Part shown: positions 62,163 through 64,000 of the stretch, piece by piece
Position numbering within the stretch: the stretch's first letter is position 1
Layout of the letters: each line of letters opens with the position of its first letter
Source of the DNA: Streptomyces seoulensis
GTDB lineage: Bacteria; Actinomycetota; Actinomycetes; Streptomycetales; Streptomycetaceae
DNA length: 64,000 nucleotides
Assembly: GCF_022846655.1 (NCBI RefSeq)
Contig: NZ_AP025667.1
Coordinates: 5,741,001-5,805,000 of the forward strand
Direction: 5' to 3'
The notes under the pieces: generated by a model
The model's input: only the letters and a program-made list of their open reading frames with translations
Database searches by the model: none
Told to the model about the DNA's origin: nothing
Position numbers and translations under genes: made by a program

Positions 62163-62948
62163 TCAGGGATGACCGAGACGGAAGCCGATCCCACGCACCG
62201 TCACTATCCAGCTACTGGAACCCAGTTTGCCTCTGATACTGCTGACATGGGTGTCTATGGTGCGCCCTCGGTGCGACCAGGCGTCGTCCCACACCTCACT
62301 CATCAACTGGCGCCGGGAAAGGGTCACCTCGGGCTGGGAGACGAGCTGGTACAGCAGATCGAATTCCTTCGGAGTCAGATCCACGAGCCGTCCCTCCAGA
62401 AGCAGTTGACGCTTGCCGGAGTCCAGATGGAGCGGCCCGTACGTGACGACCGGTCCCGCCGGCCGGCGGCGGCGCGCCCTGCGCAGGACGGCCTCCATCC
62501 GCGCCATCAGCTCCCGCTGGCCGAACGGCTTGACCACGTAGTCGTCGGAACCGGCCTGCAGCCCCAGCACGCAGTCGAGTTCGGAACTGCGCGCGGTCAC
62601 GGTGATGATCGGCACGTCACTGGCGGCCCGGATCCTCCGGCACACCTCCAGACCGTCCAGATCGGGCAGATCGAGGTCGAGGAGTATCAGATCGACGCCC
62701 TGGTACTCGCGCAGCGCGGCGGCGCCGGTGGACACGCTCTCGGCTGGATAGCCGTGACGCCGCAACTCCTGCACCAGGCTCTCGGCGGCACCCTGCTCGC
62801 TCTCGACGACGAGTACCTGCGCCCCCCTGCCGCCCCCCTCGCTCCGGTCGACCCCGGCCCGGGAAGGGGGCGTGTCGGCCTCGACGGTGACCTTGGCGCA
62901 GGGCTGCTGCCCGTGTAATCCCGCGCAGCCCACGACCTGCCCGCTCAT
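62163..62948 (-). CDS. OmpR-type atypical response regulator, pathway activator candidate
   Basis: A 261-residue regulator with a 40-residue N-terminal extension, a receiver domain and a C-terminal winged helix (LTPKEFDLLYQLVSQPEVTLSR, RTIDTHVSSIRGKLG). Receiver residues are Glu49-Ser50-Glu51 where PhoB has Glu-Asp-Glu, Asp91 at the phospho-site, Thr118 and Lys140. The replacement of the Mg-binding Asp by Ser50 suggests atypical signalling. JadR1-type regulators of antibiotic clusters show similar loss and pair with a ScbR-like protein, as here. No histidine kinase is nearby. The ATG at 62948 has a GAGGAGGGGG site. Confidence 0.88.
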   Translation of the reverse strand: MSGQVVGCAGLHGQQPCAKVTVEADTPPSRAGVDRSEGGGRGAQVLVVESEQGAAESLVQELRRHGYPAESVSTGAAALREYQGVDLILLDLDLPDLDGLEVCRRIRAASDVPIITVTARSSELDCVLGLQAGSDDYVVKPFGQRELMARMEAVLRRARRRRPAGPVVTYGPLHLDSGKRQLLLEGRLVDLTPKEFDLLYQLVSQPEVTLSRRQLMSEVWDDAWSHRGRTIDTHVSSIRGKLGSSSWIVTVRGIGFRLGHP

Positions 62949-63414
62949 CTGCCCCCTCCTCGAGCACGCTTCCGCACCCTTACGCCGCTCACTGCCGGAG
63001 ACAGTAAAAGACTGGCTTGTCGGTTTGTCAACGAGTTCCGAACACGCCGTGAAGAAGCCGCAGTCGGGGCAGGTGTGACGAATTGAGCCGCTAAACAGGG
63101 TTCAAGTGGAACTATTCGGCCCTTCGGGACACAGCGCAGGGTAAACCCCCGCCCACTGACGATTACGGCCGAGCGGCGTTCCCGACAACCGAAGCAGACA
63201 GCGCAGACTGTTTTTGAGGAATTCTTACCCGGAGAACAGATCGATCTACCTTTTTGTTGTCCACTACACGTTCCACCGAGCCCCCTCCCCAGAAGGTGGA
63301 GCGCCCGGCGGGCACCGGCCCGTAGCCCACCGCACCCGCCCTCCTCGCCCCCTCGCGCTCCCCCCTCCCCCGAAGCACACTGTTCCGCGACGGAGTTGGC
63401 GGGGAGGGGGACGC
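62949..63414. other. Intergenic region at the right edge of the cluster
   Basis: About 465 bases. On the minus strand it holds the regulator promoter with an ARE-like operator (63001-63031). The stretch 63130-63270 is more A/T-rich than its surroundings (TTTTTGAGGAATTCTTACC at 63210-63228, CTACCTTTTTGTTG) and has no gene of coding character. It probably includes promoters for the plus-strand gene at 63415. Confidence 0.5.
63001..63031 (-). promoter_or_regulatory. Promoter of the OmpR-type regulator with overlapping ARE-like operator
   Basis: On the minus strand TTGACA (63031-63026) and TACTGT (63006-63001) are spaced by 19 bp. Within and across them, AAACCGACAAGCCAGTCTT fits the ScbR/JadR2-type consensus (AAAC-N2-AC-N4, then a CGGTTTG-like half). 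On the plus strand it reads with an exact CGGTTTG at 63021-63027. A receptor bound here would block RNA polymerase. It lies 53-83 bp upstream of the start codon. Confidence 0.65.
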
Positions 63415-64000
63415 ATGCGGGACGGACATCGGGCCGAGGCCGACCGGCTGGTGGTGCGGGCCGTGGAGGAGGAGGTGCGCCGGTCGGGCGGGCGGACCGA
63501 CGGGCCTCTGCTGCTCACGCGGGCGCGCGCCGCGCTGGACGGCATGGCGGGGTCGGCGGCCAAGGAGTACACCGCGTACACCCGCGCGCTCGACGAGTCC
63601 GAGGCGGACCGGCTCACCTTCGGCCGGCGCTACGCCCGCGAGGGCGCCGGTACCCCGCTGCTGGTGGCGGGGGTGGCCGCGGTCGCCGCCGCCGTCGCCG
63701 ACCTGTCCCTCGGCACGGGTGCGGGCACCGCGCTCGGCGCGGGCGTCGTCGCGGGAGTCGCCGGGGCCGCCGCGACGGTGGTGAAGGTGGCCGGCGTCCA
63801 TCTGCCCGCCGCCCACCACCGCAAGGGCGCGGCGGGCCAGCCCGGCGGCCCCGAGGCGTTGCGGTTGCAGTGGCTGACCGCGCTGGAGGTGCGCGGCATC
63901 CGCCCCTTCCTGGACCAGCAGCGGATACTCGCCGCCTCCGCGGGCCGGCAGAAGAAGACCGGCCCGGCGCTGCGGGGATCGGACAGGAGCGCGGCGGCCC
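63415..64000 (+). CDS. Membrane protein of unknown function, C-terminus cut by window edge
   Basis: The ATG at 63415 follows GGGGAGGGGG and opens a frame that runs to the end of the window (195 residues seen). The N-terminal 75 residues are soluble and helical (VVRAVEEEVRRSGGR, AAKEYTAYTRALDESEADRLTFG). A long Ala/Gly/Val-rich hydrophobic stretch (about 80-125) forms one or two membrane helices. A hydrophilic part follows (ALRLQWLTALEVRGIRPFLDQ). Similar N-terminal segments occur in membrane proteins of Streptomyces, but I cannot name a function. It is outside the biosynthetic cluster by orientation and character. Confidence 0.65.
   Translation, partial: MRDGHRAEADRLVVRAVEEEVRRSGGRTDGPLLLTRARAALDGMAGSAAKEYTAYTRALDESEADRLTFGRRYAREGAGTPLLVAGVAAVAAAVADLSLGTGAGTALGAGVVAGVAGAAATVVKVAGVHLPAAHHRKGAAGQPGGPEALRLQWLTALEVRGIRPFLDQQRILAASAGRQKKTGPALRGSDRSAAA

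Noticed and set aside
38182..62948. A complete N-N bond (hydrazine) pathway
   Set aside because: The carrier-type cassette is present, but there is no flavin N-hydroxylase with nitrosuccinate lyase, no cupin-MetRS hydrazine synthetase and no diazo-forming ligase in the window. The full pathway is therefore not claimed.
62163..62948. SARP-family pathway activator
   Set aside because: The protein has an N-terminal receiver domain and a C-terminal winged helix, the order of OmpR response regulators. SARPs have the winged helix first and a BTAD domain.
63130..63270. Possible tRNA or small RNA gene in the A/T-richer stretch
   Set aside because: No cloverleaf arms, GTTCRANNC loop or convincing hairpin-terminator could be found.

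Overview
The window is chromosomal DNA of a Streptomyces or a close relative. G+C is very high throughout, third codon positions are strongly G/C, GTG and TTG starts with GGAGG-type ribosome sites are common, and the gene content is typical: GTP-dependent PEP carboxykinase, an actinobacterial Tad/Flp locus, a secreted GH18 chitinase behind a DasR-like site, and a gamma-butyrolactone-receptor-type regulator. I found no rRNA, tRNA, CRISPR array, insertion sequence or prophage.

Left part (1-5.6 kb): a truncated secreted SLT-type lytic transglycosylase, a PIN-PhoH ATPase, an isoprenyl diphosphate synthase (uppS-like), a SAM methyltransferase coupled to a GNAT, and a DUF192 protein. From 16.8 down to 5.6 kb, about 13 same-strand, tightly packed genes form a Tad/Flp pilus locus: a zinc-ribbon protein, CpaB, CpaE, two TadE-like pseudopilins, CpaF, TadB, TadC, an embedded NarL-type two-component pair, Flp pilin, a TadG-like protein, a lipoprotein and an OmpA-domain protein.

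17-36 kb: a chitinase, then a sugar-acid/D-amino-acid catabolic locus (GntP permease, RidA, IclR regulator, PfkB kinase, divergent to a PLP deaminase and an N-acyl-D-amino-acid deacylase). I read it as a candidate route for N-acetyl-D-glucosaminate, the product of oxidative chitin cleavage. Core genes follow: a secreted trypsin-like protease, an alanine-type aminotransferase, pckG, hemolysin III, a ThiS/Mut7-C protein, an SPFH protein and a DUF255 thioredoxin-fold protein.

36-63 kb: a MocR regulator divergent from a YczE-like membrane protein, then an uninterrupted minus-strand biosynthetic cluster (62948 down to 38182) with no PKS or NRPS. Reading with transcription: an atypical OmpR-type regulator, a ScbR/ArpA-type TetR regulator, a PhyH-fold Fe/2OG enzyme whose facial triad reads H-V-G instead of H-x-D (as in aliphatic halogenases), GNAT, TauD-type dioxygenase, ArgE-type deacylase, MFS exporter, two ATP-grasp ligases, a Kef-type antiporter, a VOC protein, a 578-residue protein of unknown family, amidase, glutamine-synthetase-like ligase, BioF2/FemAB-like acyltransferase, APH-like kinase, methyltransferase, adenylosuccinate-lyase homologue, GNAT, class I gamma-glutamyl peptidase, a second methyltransferase and an MFS transporter. 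The ligase/amidase/lyase/acyltransferase set resembles the glutamyl-carrier hydrazine cassette of kinamycin and fosfazinomycin. Together with the putative halogenase and two ATP-grasp ligases it suggests an undescribed, modified amino-acid or small-peptide metabolite. The right edge carries the start of an unrelated plus-strand membrane protein gene.
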